A stretch of 64,000 nt of DNA from Rubritalea tangerina (GTDB taxonomy: Bacteria > Verrucomicrobiota > Verrucomicrobiia > Verrucomicrobiales > Akkermansiaceae): assembly GCF_042683245.1 (NCBI RefSeq), contig NZ_JBHUJB010000076.1:1-64000 (forward strand), in the 5' to 3' direction. A model generated the notes under the pieces. It had not been told where the DNA came from and ran no database searches. It saw only the letters and a program-made list of their open reading frames with translations. Made by a program: the position numbers and the translations under genes. Of this stretch, positions 24,235-33,453 are shown one piece after another; position 1 is the stretch's first letter, and each line of letters begins with the position of its first letter.

Positions 24235-26226
24235 CTATGACTTTTTAAAATCGAGACCCGGATCACCATCCGGACCTCCAGCGATCACAAAATGAAGTGT
24301 CTTATCATCCTTCATCTCAATCGCCGCAACAATCTGACTGTCCTCACCACCAAGTACGAGTAATCCATCATCCATACTCGCCGTACCAGTCATCTTAAAT
24401 GGCTTCTTCCCATCACTGTAATCCCACGTAAACTTATTATCGTCACCGATCGTTAACTTGATGGTGCCCGCACCACTCTTAGCCGACCACGCCCCATGAA
24501 GCGTATCCAGTGCCGGTGGTGCGTATTCCTTCTGCTTGGGATCCGCAGACCCCTGCGAATCGCCAGTTGAGGAATTCTTTGTCAGTCGCATCAACTCCGC
24601 AGCCACTTGGTCACGAGGCTGAAGCTCCACGCACTTCGCAAACGCTTCCTCGGCTTCCTCCATGTATCCAGCAGTCATATAGTGGTAACCTAACAAAAAT
24701 TGAGCATCCGCCGCCTTTGGACTCTTCTTAGCATAATCCTCCAAGGCCCTCAGTTGGGCTTCATAGGTAGAAGAAGCATCATAAAGACCAATCATAGTAT
24801 CCCATCCCCAACCGGGGTTAGAGGACAGCACGGAGTTTAACACTCCTGCCGCATCGGGATATTTCTTCAGCGCAAACAAACATAAAGCTTTGAACTCATG
24901 CTGCACAGTCTCACCTGGATCATAGCTGATAGCTTCATCCACTTTCTTCAGAGCATTCAAATAATCCTTCTGCTTGAATTTCTTCAAGGCTTCATCAAAG
25001 GCAGCACTCGCCTTAGCCGCCAAACTGTCACTCTCCTTCTGAGACATGTCGGAACGCTGTTCCACAGCTTGCTCAGCGGAGGAAGTCACTGGTTGTGCAT
25101 AATTCACTGAACTCTTTCCACTGTCACTGTACACCACCACTGTCTGAGTTGGGTAAGGATTGTAGTAATGGTGGTAACCACAATCAAAGATTAGGTTCCC
25201 CACCCCCCAAGCAACTAAGCCCCACGCAATCACCCGACCCGGACGATAGTAATAGGGACGGTAATGCCAACCGTAATGCCAGTGCCCACGATGCCATGGA
25301 TAGTATGAACCAACACCCCACCACGGCCTTCCTCCCCAGTGACGTGCATCCACCGACCAATTCACATTGCGTGAAAAATTCACATCCACTTTGTTCCCAA
25401 TGTTAATGTTGTTTCCCCCACCAGGACGGTGCCCCACTCCCGGACGGTTGCCTCCCCATCCATCACCCGGACGCCCAGGCTTGCCCGGCTTGCCTGGACG
25501 GTTTCCAATCGGTGGCTTAGCAATCGGATTCCCAACACTCGGACGGTCAGGACGCCCCACATCAGGGCGATCCGGCCTTCCAACATTAGGACGATCCGGC
25601 CTGCCAACATTCGGACGATCAGGCTTCGGTGCCGGTCTTACCCCAGCTCCTCCCTCTCCAGGACGCGGCTGAGGCCGTACCCCGCTACCTCCCTGACCAG
25701 GACGAGTCACGGGTCTCCCATCAATCCCTACAGATGGCTTCGCATACTTTAAATCTCCCGGCTGCACACTCGGCCGTGTGCTAGGCTTCGTGGAAGGTCG
25801 TGTGCTCGGCCGAGTCGATGGTCTCGTAGATGGACGTGTGCTCGGCTGTGAAGGGCGCGCACTCGGACGCGACGGTTGCACTGAGGGTCTGCTCGATGGC
25901 TGCGACGGCCGTGCCGCTGGCCTACTCGATGGACGTGATGGCTGCGCTGAAGGACGTGATGCTGGCTTTGACGGCCGCGCCGCCGGACGACTTTGTGGGC
26001 GCTGAGCCGGTCTGGCCTGTGGCCTAGACGCCGTCATCGGAGCCCGATGCGTACTAGGAGCTCGCGCTGGCCTCGCTGCAGCAGCCCTACCACCTCCACC
26101 AGCATTTCCTCCACGACTTACACCGCGCGCTTCAATCATCGGAGCGCCGACTACCATCGTCGCCACACTCATCGAAAATATTCGCCGCAAAGCTACAATC
26201 TTTCTCACCTTCATTCTATTGATCAT
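24235..26226 (-). CDS. Secreted low-complexity (RPS-repeat) protein with TPR domain
   Basis: 663 residues. An N-terminal signal-like segment (about 9-33) is followed by a very basic, proline-rich region (about 40-290): many RPS-type units and then GRPDRPNV-type units. A Gly/Trp/Tyr/His-rich stretch with a short hydrophobic piece (about 290-365) comes next. The last part has tetratricopeptide helices (about 405-545, LKKFKQKDYLNALKKVDEAISYDP) and a C-terminal beta domain (about 565-663, GTIKLTIGDDNKFTWDYSDG). The layout suggests a periplasmic or surface protein that binds acidic polymers such as DNA or polysaccharide. It partly overlaps the SnoaL-like gene's stop and ends in a good terminator. 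Confidence 0.75.
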   Translation of the reverse strand: MINRMKVRKIVALRRIFSMSVATMVVGAPMIEARGVSRGGNAGGGGRAAAARPARAPSTHRAPMTASRPQARPAQRPQSRPAARPSKPASRPSAQPSRPSSRPAARPSQPSSRPSVQPSRPSARPSQPSTRPSTRPSTRPSTRPSTKPSTRPSVQPGDLKYAKPSVGIDGRPVTRPGQGGSGVRPQPRPGEGGAGVRPAPKPDRPNVGRPDRPNVGRPDRPDVGRPDRPSVGNPIAKPPIGNRPGKPGKPGRPGDGWGGNRPGVGHRPGGGNNINIGNKVDVNFSRNVNWSVDARHWGGRPWWGVGSYYPWHRGHWHYGWHYRPYYYRPGRVIAWGLVAWGVGNLIFDCGYHHYYNPYPTQTVVVYSDSGKSSVNYAQPVTSSAEQAVEQRSDMSQKESDSLAAKASAAFDEALKKFKQKDYLNALKKVDEAISYDPGETVQHEFKALCLFALKKYPDAAGVLNSVLSSNPGWGWDTMIGLYDASSTYEAQLRALEDYAKKSPKAADAQFLLGYHYMTAGYMEEAEEAFAKCVELQPRDQVAAELMRLTKNSSTGDSQGSADPKQKEYAPPALDTLHGAWSAKSGAGTIKLTIGDDNKFTWDYSDGKKPFKMTGTASMDDGLLVLGGEDSQIVAAIEMKDDKTLHFVIAGGPDGDPGLDFKKS
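25540..25625 (-). repeat. Tandem repeat encoding GRPDRPNV-type units
   Basis: Inside the coding region the peptide unit GRPDRPNV (with variants PDV, PSV) occurs four times in a row. The DNA copies are nearly identical, indicating recent duplication by slippage or unequal exchange. Confidence 0.75.
25775..26010 (-). repeat. Tandem repeat encoding RPS-type units
   Basis: Short related units (SRPSARPSQPS, then several TRPS) encode a very basic tract of roughly 80 residues. At DNA level the copies differ at many third positions, so the tract is older or selected for peptide composition rather than being a fresh expansion. Confidence 0.7.
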
Positions 26227-27136
26227 TTGGGGTTAAAAATGGCTTTGGCGGCGACTTCACTAACTTAATCGCTCTATCGTCCTCCATAGCATCACCTATC
26301 ACTCGACTTGAAAAACTCCATAGCACTGACTCACTTCCTAACACCTCAATGGTCTGCGTGCTTGAGGTACTCTCCCCCTGACCATTGACTCCCTGCGCCT
26401 TGAGTAACCACTTCCCCTCTCCCTCAGTCCAAACAGCTTTCGAAAAACCACCCTCTGAATCAAAACTCCACGAAACGATCTTCTCTACTGCCGGGTTCCA
26501 CCCAATACGTACCGTCATCGTTACCGGCTCCGTATCGGGCGACGCATAGCGTCCTTTGCCAATCATCCACGCTCCCGATGGCTCCCACCTAAACTTCATT
26601 GAAAACTTACCATTGCCACCCACAGATGCCACCCAGTCACCCACCAATCCCTCAATATCTCCCAACCGATCAAAACTCTCACTCTCAGTCACCTCCTTGT
26701 TGCGCGACTGCACTATCTTCCATTCCCCATCCTCTTGCAGAGCTAAAATAGCAATATACAAATGGGTAGAAACCTCATCCGCTCCAGTCGTAAAATGTAC
26801 CGCGCCCTCCTCCACAACTAAACGAGGTGTTACAAACCGAACCGAAGTAGCTTCTAACCCCACCTTTGCCTCGGGATGACTATCAAAGACTCGCGCATAA
26901 TGTTGCTCAATCCCATCCCTCCCCGCAATCTTCACATCTTCCTGTAATAATATCTCACCATTCTCAGCAAATAATGCTGCCACCCCCTTCGCGTCCTTCT
27001 CATTGAACGCCTTAACATACCGCTCCGCAGCTGACTTAAGCTTTACCCACTCAGGGTTGTCTTGCGCACCCGCTTGTTCATCTGCTATCGCCAATGAACC
27101 CAATGCTACCAATGACCCGAAAATCAAACATTTCAT
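26216..27136 (-). CDS. SnoaL/DUF4440-like secreted protein
   Basis: 306 residues with a signal peptide (about 1-18). The first half is a SnoaL-like alpha+beta barrel (RYVKAFNEKDAKGVAALFAENGEILLQ, then GRDGIEQHYARVF and the ending YIAILALQEDGEWKIVQSRN, about 38-150). The second half (about 170-290) looks like a lipocalin-type barrel domain of the DUF1579 kind. Related proteins are common in Planctomycetes and Verrucomicrobia, and their function is not established. It overlaps the start of the RPS-repeat gene by about 11 bases, so the two are probably cotranscribed. Confidence 0.78.
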   Translation of the reverse strand: MKCLIFGSLVALGSLAIADEQAGAQDNPEWVKLKSAAERYVKAFNEKDAKGVAALFAENGEILLQEDVKIAGRDGIEQHYARVFDSHPEAKVGLEATSVRFVTPRLVVEEGAVHFTTGADEVSTHLYIAILALQEDGEWKIVQSRNKEVTESESFDRLGDIEGLVGDWVASVGGNGKFSMKFRWEPSGAWMIGKGRYASPDTEPVTMTVRIGWNPAVEKIVSWSFDSEGGFSKAVWTEGEGKWLLKAQGVNGQGESTSSTQTIEVLGSESVLWSFSSRVIGDAMEDDRAIKLVKSPPKPFLTPNDQ

Positions 27137-27285
27137 ATCCTCCCATATAGTCTAGATCCCAACAGGGCACCAGAACTATCTAACGGATAGGGAGACAAAC
27201 TTCAGATTCTACCGGAAATCACCTGCCTCTGAACACTCTCGAAACCATTTAAGATGACTTAAGAGTCGAGCACCCCAAGCCTTCC

Positions 27286-27879
27286 TCAGGCCGCTTCGAG
27301 CGCTTTTTTTACAACACTCAAAGCTGACTCCGAAAGATCTAACTGAAGTGCTCTCTCCCTCCCCTGTTCACTCATCTTCCCCCAAGTTTTCTGAACAATC
27401 TTGATCATCTTCCCTTCTTCAGTGCTCGCAATCAGATCATCAAATTGATGCTCCATAAATGTCAAACAAAGCGCATCTTCAAGCATCTGACACTCAGTGT
27501 CCTTACGCATGTTCTTCTTCAAATTAAGCGCCTGAACCCGCTCCACCATCTCTGAGCCATATCCAACTTGCGTAAGAATCTCGCCAGCCCTTTGCGCATG
27601 AAACTTTTTCAAGTCACTGCGCCACGTCAAGTATCCAGTACGGTCCATCGGATAGCTTTTACGTGGAATTTCCCACCGGCAAACATGCTGAGTCCGTGAT
27701 GCTAACAATAATGCTTCTGAAGCATCAGCATCTAACTCTAACACCCACTTGGTGTGCTGCTCTGAAAAAAATAATTCTTGTGGGTAAGACTTCCCCTCGT
27801 AAACCCACATCCTTGGATCCATCGCATTTGCTGCATCTACCTTCTCAATCGCTAGCTCAAAAAGTGTCTCCTTCTCCAT
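27286..27879 (-). CDS. DUF4202 protein
   Basis: 197 residues from the ATG at 27879; an in-frame start 36 bases upstream is less likely because homologous sequence begins with FELAIEKVDAAN. The conserved blocks of DUF4202 are present: ELFFSEQHTKWVLELDADASEALLLASRTQHVCRWEIPRKSYP, with the His/Arg pair of an HD-like helical fold, and LEDALCLTFMEHQFDDL. Function is unknown; the His/Asp pattern hints at metal-dependent hydrolysis. It is monocistronic, convergent or divergent with unrelated neighbours. Confidence 0.83.
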   Translation of the reverse strand: MEKETLFELAIEKVDAANAMDPRMWVYEGKSYPQELFFSEQHTKWVLELDADASEALLLASRTQHVCRWEIPRKSYPMDRTGYLTWRSDLKKFHAQRAGEILTQVGYGSEMVERVQALNLKKNMRKDTECQMLEDALCLTFMEHQFDDLIASTEEGKMIKIVQKTWGKMSEQGRERALQLDLSESALSVVKKALEAA

Positions 27880-27980
27880 GCCCCAAAGACTACCGAATCC
27901 CCCTATGCTGAGCAACTATTGATTACCACTGACGCTACACTAGCCATAATCCATATTTCTTGTTAGCTTCGCCTCACCTC

Positions 27981-28556
27981 ATGAAAACATTACTCACTAT
28001 TCTACTCGCATCCAGCTCACTAAGCTTCGCCGATCTCAAGCAAGAAATCGCTCATATCCGTACCCAGTACAATAAAATTGAGTCAAACAAAGACCTCTCA
28101 GCCAAAACCATCCAAACGAACGAGGATTTTGCCCCAAACTCAGGTACCATCAAACGCTACACCAATAAGGCCGGTATCACCGTAAAACAAACTATCGAAT
28201 GGGGTGGCGACCACGGAAGTGTGAGCCGTACTGCCTATTTTATGAACGGTGAAATCTTCTTCATCTACTCAAATATGAGTTCTTGGCAATTCGACCCTAA
28301 CTCTGACCCCAACAATAACCCATCTACTATCGAAACAGTCCGCGAAGAACGTCACTATTTCGTCGATGGAAAGTGTGTCAGAGCACTTGAGAAAATGGCC
28401 TCCTCCCCCAAATACGAAGTCGCTCTCGAACTACTCAAAAAACAGGCAAATAAGGAAATTCCTGACACCGAAAACGCCAGCAGGCTCCTCAAAGAAGCAT
28501 ATGCAATGCTCAAAATCAAAAGTGCTAAAGAGCTCGAAACCCACATGGGGCTCTAA
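27981..28556 (+). CDS. Periplasmic protein of unknown function
   Basis: 191 residues from the ATG at 27981. The signal peptide is clear (MKTLLTILLASSSLSFA). The rest is mainly charged, with a helical start (DLKQEIAHIRTQYNKIESNK), a beta-rich centre (GSVSRTAYFMNGEIFFIYSNMSSW) and a helical, lysine-rich end. The small globular layout resembles lipocalin-like or outer-membrane lipoprotein carriers only loosely. I do not recognise a family. No operon partner is evident; the pseudouridine synthase starts about 140 bases downstream. Confidence 0.65.
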   Translation: MKTLLTILLASSSLSFADLKQEIAHIRTQYNKIESNKDLSAKTIQTNEDFAPNSGTIKRYTNKAGITVKQTIEWGGDHGSVSRTAYFMNGEIFFIYSNMSSWQFDPNSDPNNNPSTIETVREERHYFVDGKCVRALEKMASSPKYEVALELLKKQANKEIPDTENASRLLKEAYAMLKIKSAKELETHMGL

Positions 28557-28697
28557 CTCGCTCAAAGAAAGATGGCGCAATACTACAAAACGCCCCCAAA
28601 CCGACTCACGAACTGCGGTCAGTGGGCGAAGCAATTTACCCACACGGCCTAACACAACCCTTTTTTTATCGCAGCGACATCACCAAGCCTCTATGGG

Positions 28698-29345
28698 ATG
28701 GTCATGTCAAATGATGTACTCGACATCCTCTACTGCGATGATTCGCTCCTCGCTGTCAACAAACCCAGTGGACTCGCATCAGTCCCAGGAAAAGGGCCCC
28801 ACGCTCAAGATTCGCTAACACATCGAGTACTTAAATCCTTCCCCCACGCTCCAAGGCACCCCGCTGTCCACCGCCTCGATATGGACACATCTGGCATCAT
28901 GCTCTTCGCCTTAGATCCCACCACCCACCGTGCGCTCTCCCGTCAATTCCAAGATAGAGAAACCCAAAAAGAATATATCGCACAACTTGAGACTCCACTC
29001 ACACAATCACATGGCATCATAGAACTCCCCTTCCGCCTCGATATCAATGACCGCCCTAGACAAATCTATGACCCGGTTCACGGTAAATGGGGAACCACTG
29101 ATTGGGAATTAATAGAGAACCGAGAAGACTCAGCGCGAGTCCTCTTTCGCCCTCTCACTGGTCGTACCCACCAACTCCGAATCCATTCTGCCCACCCCCT
29201 CGGATTAGCCTCCCCCATCATCGGCGATACCCTCTATGGCCACGGCACCACCCACGGAGAACTCAGGCTGCACTCTAGTAAACTTACCTTCACGCACCCC
29301 ACCTCTTTGGCTTCTATCACCATCACTTCACAGCCACTCTGGTAA
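28698..29345 (+). CDS. RluA-family RNA pseudouridine synthase
   Basis: 215 residues, the catalytic domain only, without an S4 domain. The family motif HRLDMDTSG (about 55-63) contains the catalytic Asp, here D60, preceded by VNKPSGLASVP. GRTHQLRIHSAHPLG and the IIGDTLYG block toward the C terminus complete the fold. It would isomerise uridine in rRNA or tRNA; which position is not predictable. The start may be six bases downstream at the second ATG. The neighbouring outer-membrane protein gene begins 15 bases later. Confidence 0.9.
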   Translation: MVMSNDVLDILYCDDSLLAVNKPSGLASVPGKGPHAQDSLTHRVLKSFPHAPRHPAVHRLDMDTSGIMLFALDPTTHRALSRQFQDRETQKEYIAQLETPLTQSHGIIELPFRLDINDRPRQIYDPVHGKWGTTDWELIENREDSARVLFRPLTGRTHQLRIHSAHPLGLASPIIGDTLYGHGTTHGELRLHSSKLTFTHPTSLASITITSQPLW

Positions 29346-29360
29346 TTACCCACCCCACAC

Positions 29361-30134
29361 ATGAAACTTACCTTCGTCTCCACAGCCTTTCTCCTCTCTG
29401 CCACCCCTCTTTTCGCAGGAACCTTAAATAACCTCCAAGCCCAAGCAGCACCACCCATCTCAGACTCTTGGGATTTCGGCATCTCCACCTACCTACTCGC
29501 CGCTGGTGTCAACGGCTCCATTGATATCGATGGTAATAGAGCCGACTTCAACAGCAGCTTCAGTGACATTCTTGAAAACCTCAATGAAGGTATCACGCTC
29601 TCCGGCTTCGCCAGCTACAAACGCTGGTCACTTCGAGCAGATTACCTCTACATGGGTATGGGCCTCGACCGCCCCACAGAAGTTCCCATCTACAATCAAG
29701 TAAAGGCCGATATCAAAATGAGCCTCTTCACCAGCCTCCTTTCCTACCACATCTGGCAAAATGAAGATGCCTATATCAACTTAGGCGCCGGAGCACGACT
29801 CTTCCACCTCAACGGCGAACTCGAGCTCTTCCCTCGCTTTTCATTTTTCCCCAACATAAAAGCTGATACCTCACAAAATATCTGGGATGGCCTCATTGCC
29901 ATCACTGGCAGCTATCAATTCGCTCCCAAATGGGCCCTCAGATTCTACGGAGACATAGGCACCGGTGACTCAGACCTCACTTGGCAAACCCACCTCAGTG
30001 TCGGCTACCAAGCTACTGATTCCTTAGTTGTGTTGTTAGGCGCAAGACAAGTCGGATATGAAATGCAACACGACAACGCCTCTCTCGACCTCTCATTTGC
30101 AGGTCCTCAGCTAGGTGTCGTCTATACCTTCTAA
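29361..30134 (+). CDS. Outer-membrane beta-barrel protein
   Basis: 257 residues with a signal peptide (cut near PLFAG). The body consists of amphipathic strands with aromatic belts (WDFGISTYLLAAGVNGSI, YKRWSLRADYLYMGMG, WALRFYGDIGTGDSDLTWQTHLSVGYQ) and the protein ends LGVVYTF, a BAM-type C-terminal Phe. This is the layout of small OmpA/OmpW-like or DUF-type porins. No plug or periplasmic domain. Function unknown. A terminator follows directly. Confidence 0.8.
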   Translation: MKLTFVSTAFLLSATPLFAGTLNNLQAQAAPPISDSWDFGISTYLLAAGVNGSIDIDGNRADFNSSFSDILENLNEGITLSGFASYKRWSLRADYLYMGMGLDRPTEVPIYNQVKADIKMSLFTSLLSYHIWQNEDAYINLGAGARLFHLNGELELFPRFSFFPNIKADTSQNIWDGLIAITGSYQFAPKWALRFYGDIGTGDSDLTWQTHLSVGYQATDSLVVLLGARQVGYEMQHDNASLDLSFAGPQLGVVYTF

Positions 30135-30140
30135 AGACCA

Positions 30141-30178
30141 ATAAAAAAGGCAACGCCGAATCACTCAGCATTGCCTTC
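30141..30178 (-). terminator. Shared terminator between convergent genes
   Basis: The stem AAGGCAACGC / GCATTGCCTT (30147-30156, 30168-30177) has one wobble position. On the minus strand it is followed by six T, which makes it a proper terminator of the PspA-type gene; on the plus strand the T-run is poorer but it may also end the barrel gene's transcript. Confidence 0.8.
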
Positions 30179-30199
30179 TAAATTTGTTAGCCTCAGTTC

Positions 30200-30964
30200 T
30201 TACTCTGTTACCCCTGGGCCCATTGTCCCTTGGCTGCTAGAAGGTTGACCTTCAGTTTTTGCTGGAGCCTTAGTCTCAGTCTTTTCAATCTCAATCCCCT
30301 CAGCCGCTGCAAAATCTGCAAGTGCCATCTCAGCTAGAGCATCCTGCTCCTCTTGCTTCATATTCACTTCTGTCAGATCCATGCTATCGCGAGCCACTCG
30401 TGCGCGCCCCGCAGCTTTCGTACGCTCTTCTTCCACGATCTCTCCAAGTCGGTTCAAGTTGTCACCCGAACCTCCAATGTCAGATATCATACCAGATGCC
30501 ATCTCGTTGAGTTCAGCCACAGCCTTCTTCACTTTCATGTCATCAATGCCACGACGCAATTCTTCAATCTTTGCTCTCGCCTCCTTAACCGATACGTCAC
30601 GCGCACGAATCAACTCTTTGTAATGCTTCTCCGCATCTTCAAGTTGCTCTTTCACATCATCGTGCTCACCCTCTACTTTCTTTAACTTCAACGCGAAATC
30701 CCCAGCTAACTGACGGTTCCCCGCTTTGAGATGTGCTGCCGTCTTTGCTCGTAATTCATTCTCTTGTTTGTCTAACTTCTTCACTTCTGAAATTAGCTTT
30801 TCAACTAAACCCGCATGCGACGCCAAACCCTGGTTGAACTGCGCAATTTGCTTGCGTAAATTTTCTTTTTCCACTTCCAACAAAGCTTCTGGGCTCCGCT
30901 TTTCTAGACCACCGATGAATAGGCCAAAAAAGCCTTTAATGAGATTTCCAAGTCGCTTGAACAT
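30200..30964 (-). CDS. PspA/IM30 (Vipp1)-family membrane-remodelling protein
   Basis: 254 residues, almost entirely charged helix. The amphipathic N terminus (MFKRLGNLIKGFFGLFIGGLE) is the membrane-binding helix of this ESCRT-III-related family. Long coiled coils follow (about 25-215), with a central Ala/Glu/Lys pattern and a Gly-containing hinge near 160-170. The last 40 residues are a disordered Ala/Thr/Pro/Ser-rich tail not present in E. coli PspA. Known members protect or reshape the inner membrane. No pspBC genes are nearby, which is usual outside Enterobacteria. Confidence 0.8.
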   Translation of the reverse strand: MFKRLGNLIKGFFGLFIGGLEKRSPEALLEVEKENLRKQIAQFNQGLASHAGLVEKLISEVKKLDKQENELRAKTAAHLKAGNRQLAGDFALKLKKVEGEHDDVKEQLEDAEKHYKELIRARDVSVKEARAKIEELRRGIDDMKVKKAVAELNEMASGMISDIGGSGDNLNRLGEIVEEERTKAAGRARVARDSMDLTEVNMKQEEQDALAEMALADFAAAEGIEIEKTETKAPAKTEGQPSSSQGTMGPGVTE

Positions 30965-31088
30965 ATACTATCGTTTGTAATTTTGCCTACTCTGGCAAAA
31001 TCCGCCCATACCGCAAGTATAAGACGACAGAGAATTTGCAATGGCCCTCTCTCTATCAACTCGCTCTGGTCTGCTCAAATTGATTAGC

Positions 31089-31700
31089 CTACCGATGGAA
31101 GCCCCGCTTCCGCATTAGCACCAGATGCTCTCTCCCCTCCCTACCCGGATAGTAAGAAGATGGCTCCCGTATCCACTCAATCTCAAAAAGCTCTCCAAAG
31201 TAACGTTCAATCACATCTACACCAGTCTTGTAGGGCGGCCCCTCACCCTCCGGCATATCTGGATTTGTAAAAAATACCCCGAGCAACGTGCCCCCAGGCT
31301 TCAAAATGCGCCACATCACCTCCACGTATGCCTCTCTCACCTCTGGCTCAATCGCACAAAAACATGTGTGCTCCCATACCCCATCAAATGATACATCCCA
31401 TCTCTCAGAAATTTTAAAAATATCCAAACATCGAAAATCAATGCCATCCGGATTGTCGCGTCGGCCGAATTCTAACGCCTCCTCCACAATATCTGCCGCA
31501 AGCACCTGCCCCCCAGCCCTCGCAATCACCTTTGCGTCATACCCACGCCCACATCCAGGCACAAGAAACTTCTTACCTGAACTGAAGAAGTCAGCGTGCT
31601 CTGAAATAAAATCTACCAAAGCCGGAGCTGCTATCCCCTTGTCCCATGGCGTGTCTCCAACTTGATAACGCTCATGCCAATCCACAGATCCCCCCTCCAT
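31089..31700 (-). CDS. TPMT-family SAM-dependent methyltransferase
   Basis: 203 residues. The SAM-binding motif I is FLVPGCGRGYDAKVIA (about 44-59), the acidic ribose-contact follows in VLAADIVEEAL, and WHERYQVGDTPWDKG at the N terminus is the signature of the thiopurine methyltransferase family. Bacterial members methylate thiols, selenium or tellurium species, or halides. The substrate is open. The next gene upstream on the same strand (31711-32379) ends 10 bases before this start, so the pair may be an operon. Confidence 0.86.
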   Translation of the reverse strand: MEGGSVDWHERYQVGDTPWDKGIAAPALVDFISEHADFFSSGKKFLVPGCGRGYDAKVIARAGGQVLAADIVEEALEFGRRDNPDGIDFRCLDIFKISERWDVSFDGVWEHTCFCAIEPEVREAYVEVMWRILKPGGTLLGVFFTNPDMPEGEGPPYKTGVDVIERYFGELFEIEWIREPSSYYPGREGREHLVLMRKRGFHR

Positions 31701-31710
31701 TCCTTACTCC

Positions 31711-32379
31711 CTAACAAACTTTACGGCCCATACGGTCCTCGAGAACTAACTTGTCCTCTGACTTGAACGCCGTACAGAACATGGAAGCCATCTTCATCGC
31801 CTCCTCAATCGTGTCTGCCTCAGCCACTGTCTGAAACTCACCATCTTCATCCTCTAACTTTACCGTGAATGGCCCTTCCATCACACGCCATTGATCTTCG
31901 TCAGTCTCTGCAAACCCCGAGAAATCAACCTCAGGGAATGTCCCATTGAGGAATTTTAAGACGCTCTTGTGGAACCAATAGGGTGTCAATTTGTGATACT
32001 CAACATCAATCTCAGTCACCTGCCCAACGTAATTGTGCGTCTGCAAAGTGAACTCAAACCTGTAGGGGTCACCAGTGTAAACAATCGCACTGTGCATGTG
32101 CCCTCGCGATACCCTCAATCCAGCTCCACAAACAAATAAGTCATCACAGACGTTAGATTCTGTGTCGAAAACCACAACTTCCACATCGTAGCCACTCTCC
32201 ATCAATATCTCCCCAACCTTCTCAAATTCAGGGATGACCACTTCCTCAGTGATGCGCTCCATTTCCACAAACCCTATCCGCACAGCCTGACGATAGCGCT
32301 CGCGCTGGTCATTGACCTCTTTCTCAGAGGGTCGCAAATATAAGTCTGCGAAGTCAGGGATTTTTTCCGCGGTAGACAT
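31711..32379 (-). CDS. Unnamed protein family, member A (paralogue of 32696-33355)
   Basis: 222 residues, soluble, acidic, with no signal peptide. Blocks shared with the divergent gene at 32696 are MERITEEVVIPEF (versus MARITDDIIVPVF), YDVEVVVFDTES (versus FKMEVVLMDCES), YRFEFTLQTH and the C-terminal sequence GPFTVKLEDEDGEFQTVAEADTIEEAM (aligned in parts); both end with a hydrophobic residue plus Cys. I do not recognise the family or any catalytic motif. The methyltransferase gene follows on the same strand. Confidence 0.7.
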   Translation of the reverse strand: MSTAEKIPDFADLYLRPSEKEVNDQRERYRQAVRIGFVEMERITEEVVIPEFEKVGEILMESGYDVEVVVFDTESNVCDDLFVCGAGLRVSRGHMHSAIVYTGDPYRFEFTLQTHNYVGQVTEIDVEYHKLTPYWFHKSVLKFLNGTFPEVDFSGFAETDEDQWRVMEGPFTVKLEDEDGEFQTVAEADTIEEAMKMASMFCTAFKSEDKLVLEDRMGRKVC

Positions 32380-32695
32380 GATTGTGAGGAGGATTTTTTG
32401 TTCGCTTTGGGGATATAATCAATGTTTTTTAAAAATAATCGAGCCTAAAGTGAAACTTTCGCGCTTTTTTTAACAAAAGCTCCGTTAGCTAGTTTATTTC
32501 AAGAGACATTGTCACTCGCGAGTAGTCTGCATCCTGACCTTTCATTAGACAAGGCAAAGCACTAATCAAACGGCAGTTTAAGCTCAATGATTCCATGTAA
32601 TCAAGAAATCCTAAAATATTATGGCAAGTTTTAAAAATCTTGCTAGCCTAGTCTGTATCTCAAAATAAAGCCCTCCATACTACTCATAAATACTC
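32380..32695. promoter_or_regulatory. Divergent promoter region between the two paralogues
   Basis: 316 AT-rich bases between start codons that point away from each other. It includes runs such as GATTTTTTG and TTTTTTAAAAATAATCG close to the minus-strand gene. I could not pick out a confident promoter or operator. The region should hold both promoters and possibly shared control of the two paralogues. Confidence 0.5.
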
Positions 32696-33355
32696 ATGCA
32701 GCAAGAAATTTCAGCTGAAAAAAATGCAGAGCTCGATGCCAAAGCAGCAGCGAAAGAGGAGGATGCTCAGATTTGGGAACGCCAGAATTTCATTATCGGC
32801 TGTGATGAAATGGCACGCATCACTGACGACATCATCGTTCCTGTCTTCACCACACTCGCTCGCGCTATCCGCTCTAGTGGTTTCAAAATGGAAGTCGTCC
32901 TCATGGATTGCGAATCACCCTTAGACGGGCAGCTCTACAACGTCGGAGTGCGACTCACCTTCCTCTATCAGGACAATGAAGTCGAAATAAGCATCATTGC
33001 TGACCCCTCAGATTTCAGTTTTACCACTGACATCAACGCCGCCGACTACAACTTCCAAAAGGAACTCGCCTTCCATGAAGTCGTCCCTCGAACACTCAGC
33101 TTAATCTTAGAAACGGAATTTAAAGAACAGTTCCCAGAAATAGCTTACGCTCCTGCACAAAACGAGAACGACGAAACCTTTGAAGCATACGAACCCCCAT
33201 TCAGAGTGCAGTACGATGATGGAGGCAATGTCTCTGATGTAGCTACCACGCAAACCCTTCTTGAAGCTGCCAATATGGGCAGTACCTTTGCTAAAATGTT
33301 CAAAAAAGAAGACGCCATCAGCATCTTAGATGCTAAAGACTCCGTCATTTGTTAG
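32696..33355 (+). CDS. Unnamed protein family, member B (paralogue of 31711-32379)
   Basis: 219 residues, soluble and acidic. A charged helix leads (about 1-26), followed by the conserved block DEMARITDDIIVPVFTTLARAI, a beta region (VGVRLTFLYQDNEVEISII) and a C-terminal helix ending DAKDSVIC. The order of blocks is the same as in the divergent neighbour, so the two arose by duplication with inversion. The terminal Cys is kept in both. No function can be assigned. An SD sequence is absent. Confidence 0.7.
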   Translation: MQQEISAEKNAELDAKAAAKEEDAQIWERQNFIIGCDEMARITDDIIVPVFTTLARAIRSSGFKMEVVLMDCESPLDGQLYNVGVRLTFLYQDNEVEISIIADPSDFSFTTDINAADYNFQKELAFHEVVPRTLSLILETEFKEQFPEIAYAPAQNENDETFEAYEPPFRVQYDDGGNVSDVATTQTLLEAANMGSTFAKMFKKEDAISILDAKDSVIC

Positions 33356-33453
33356 CTCACCGCTCAGTGAACTTGGGCATTCTAATATAGCGCGCATTTT
33401 ACAATCGTCATTCCAGCACTTGAAGGCATAGTGGTGCTTCATCTTAGCCAACT

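Noticed and set aside
25540..26010. Regular short repeats resembling a CRISPR array
   Set aside because: The units are inside an open reading frame, too short, and without unique spacers; they encode RPS and GRPD peptides.
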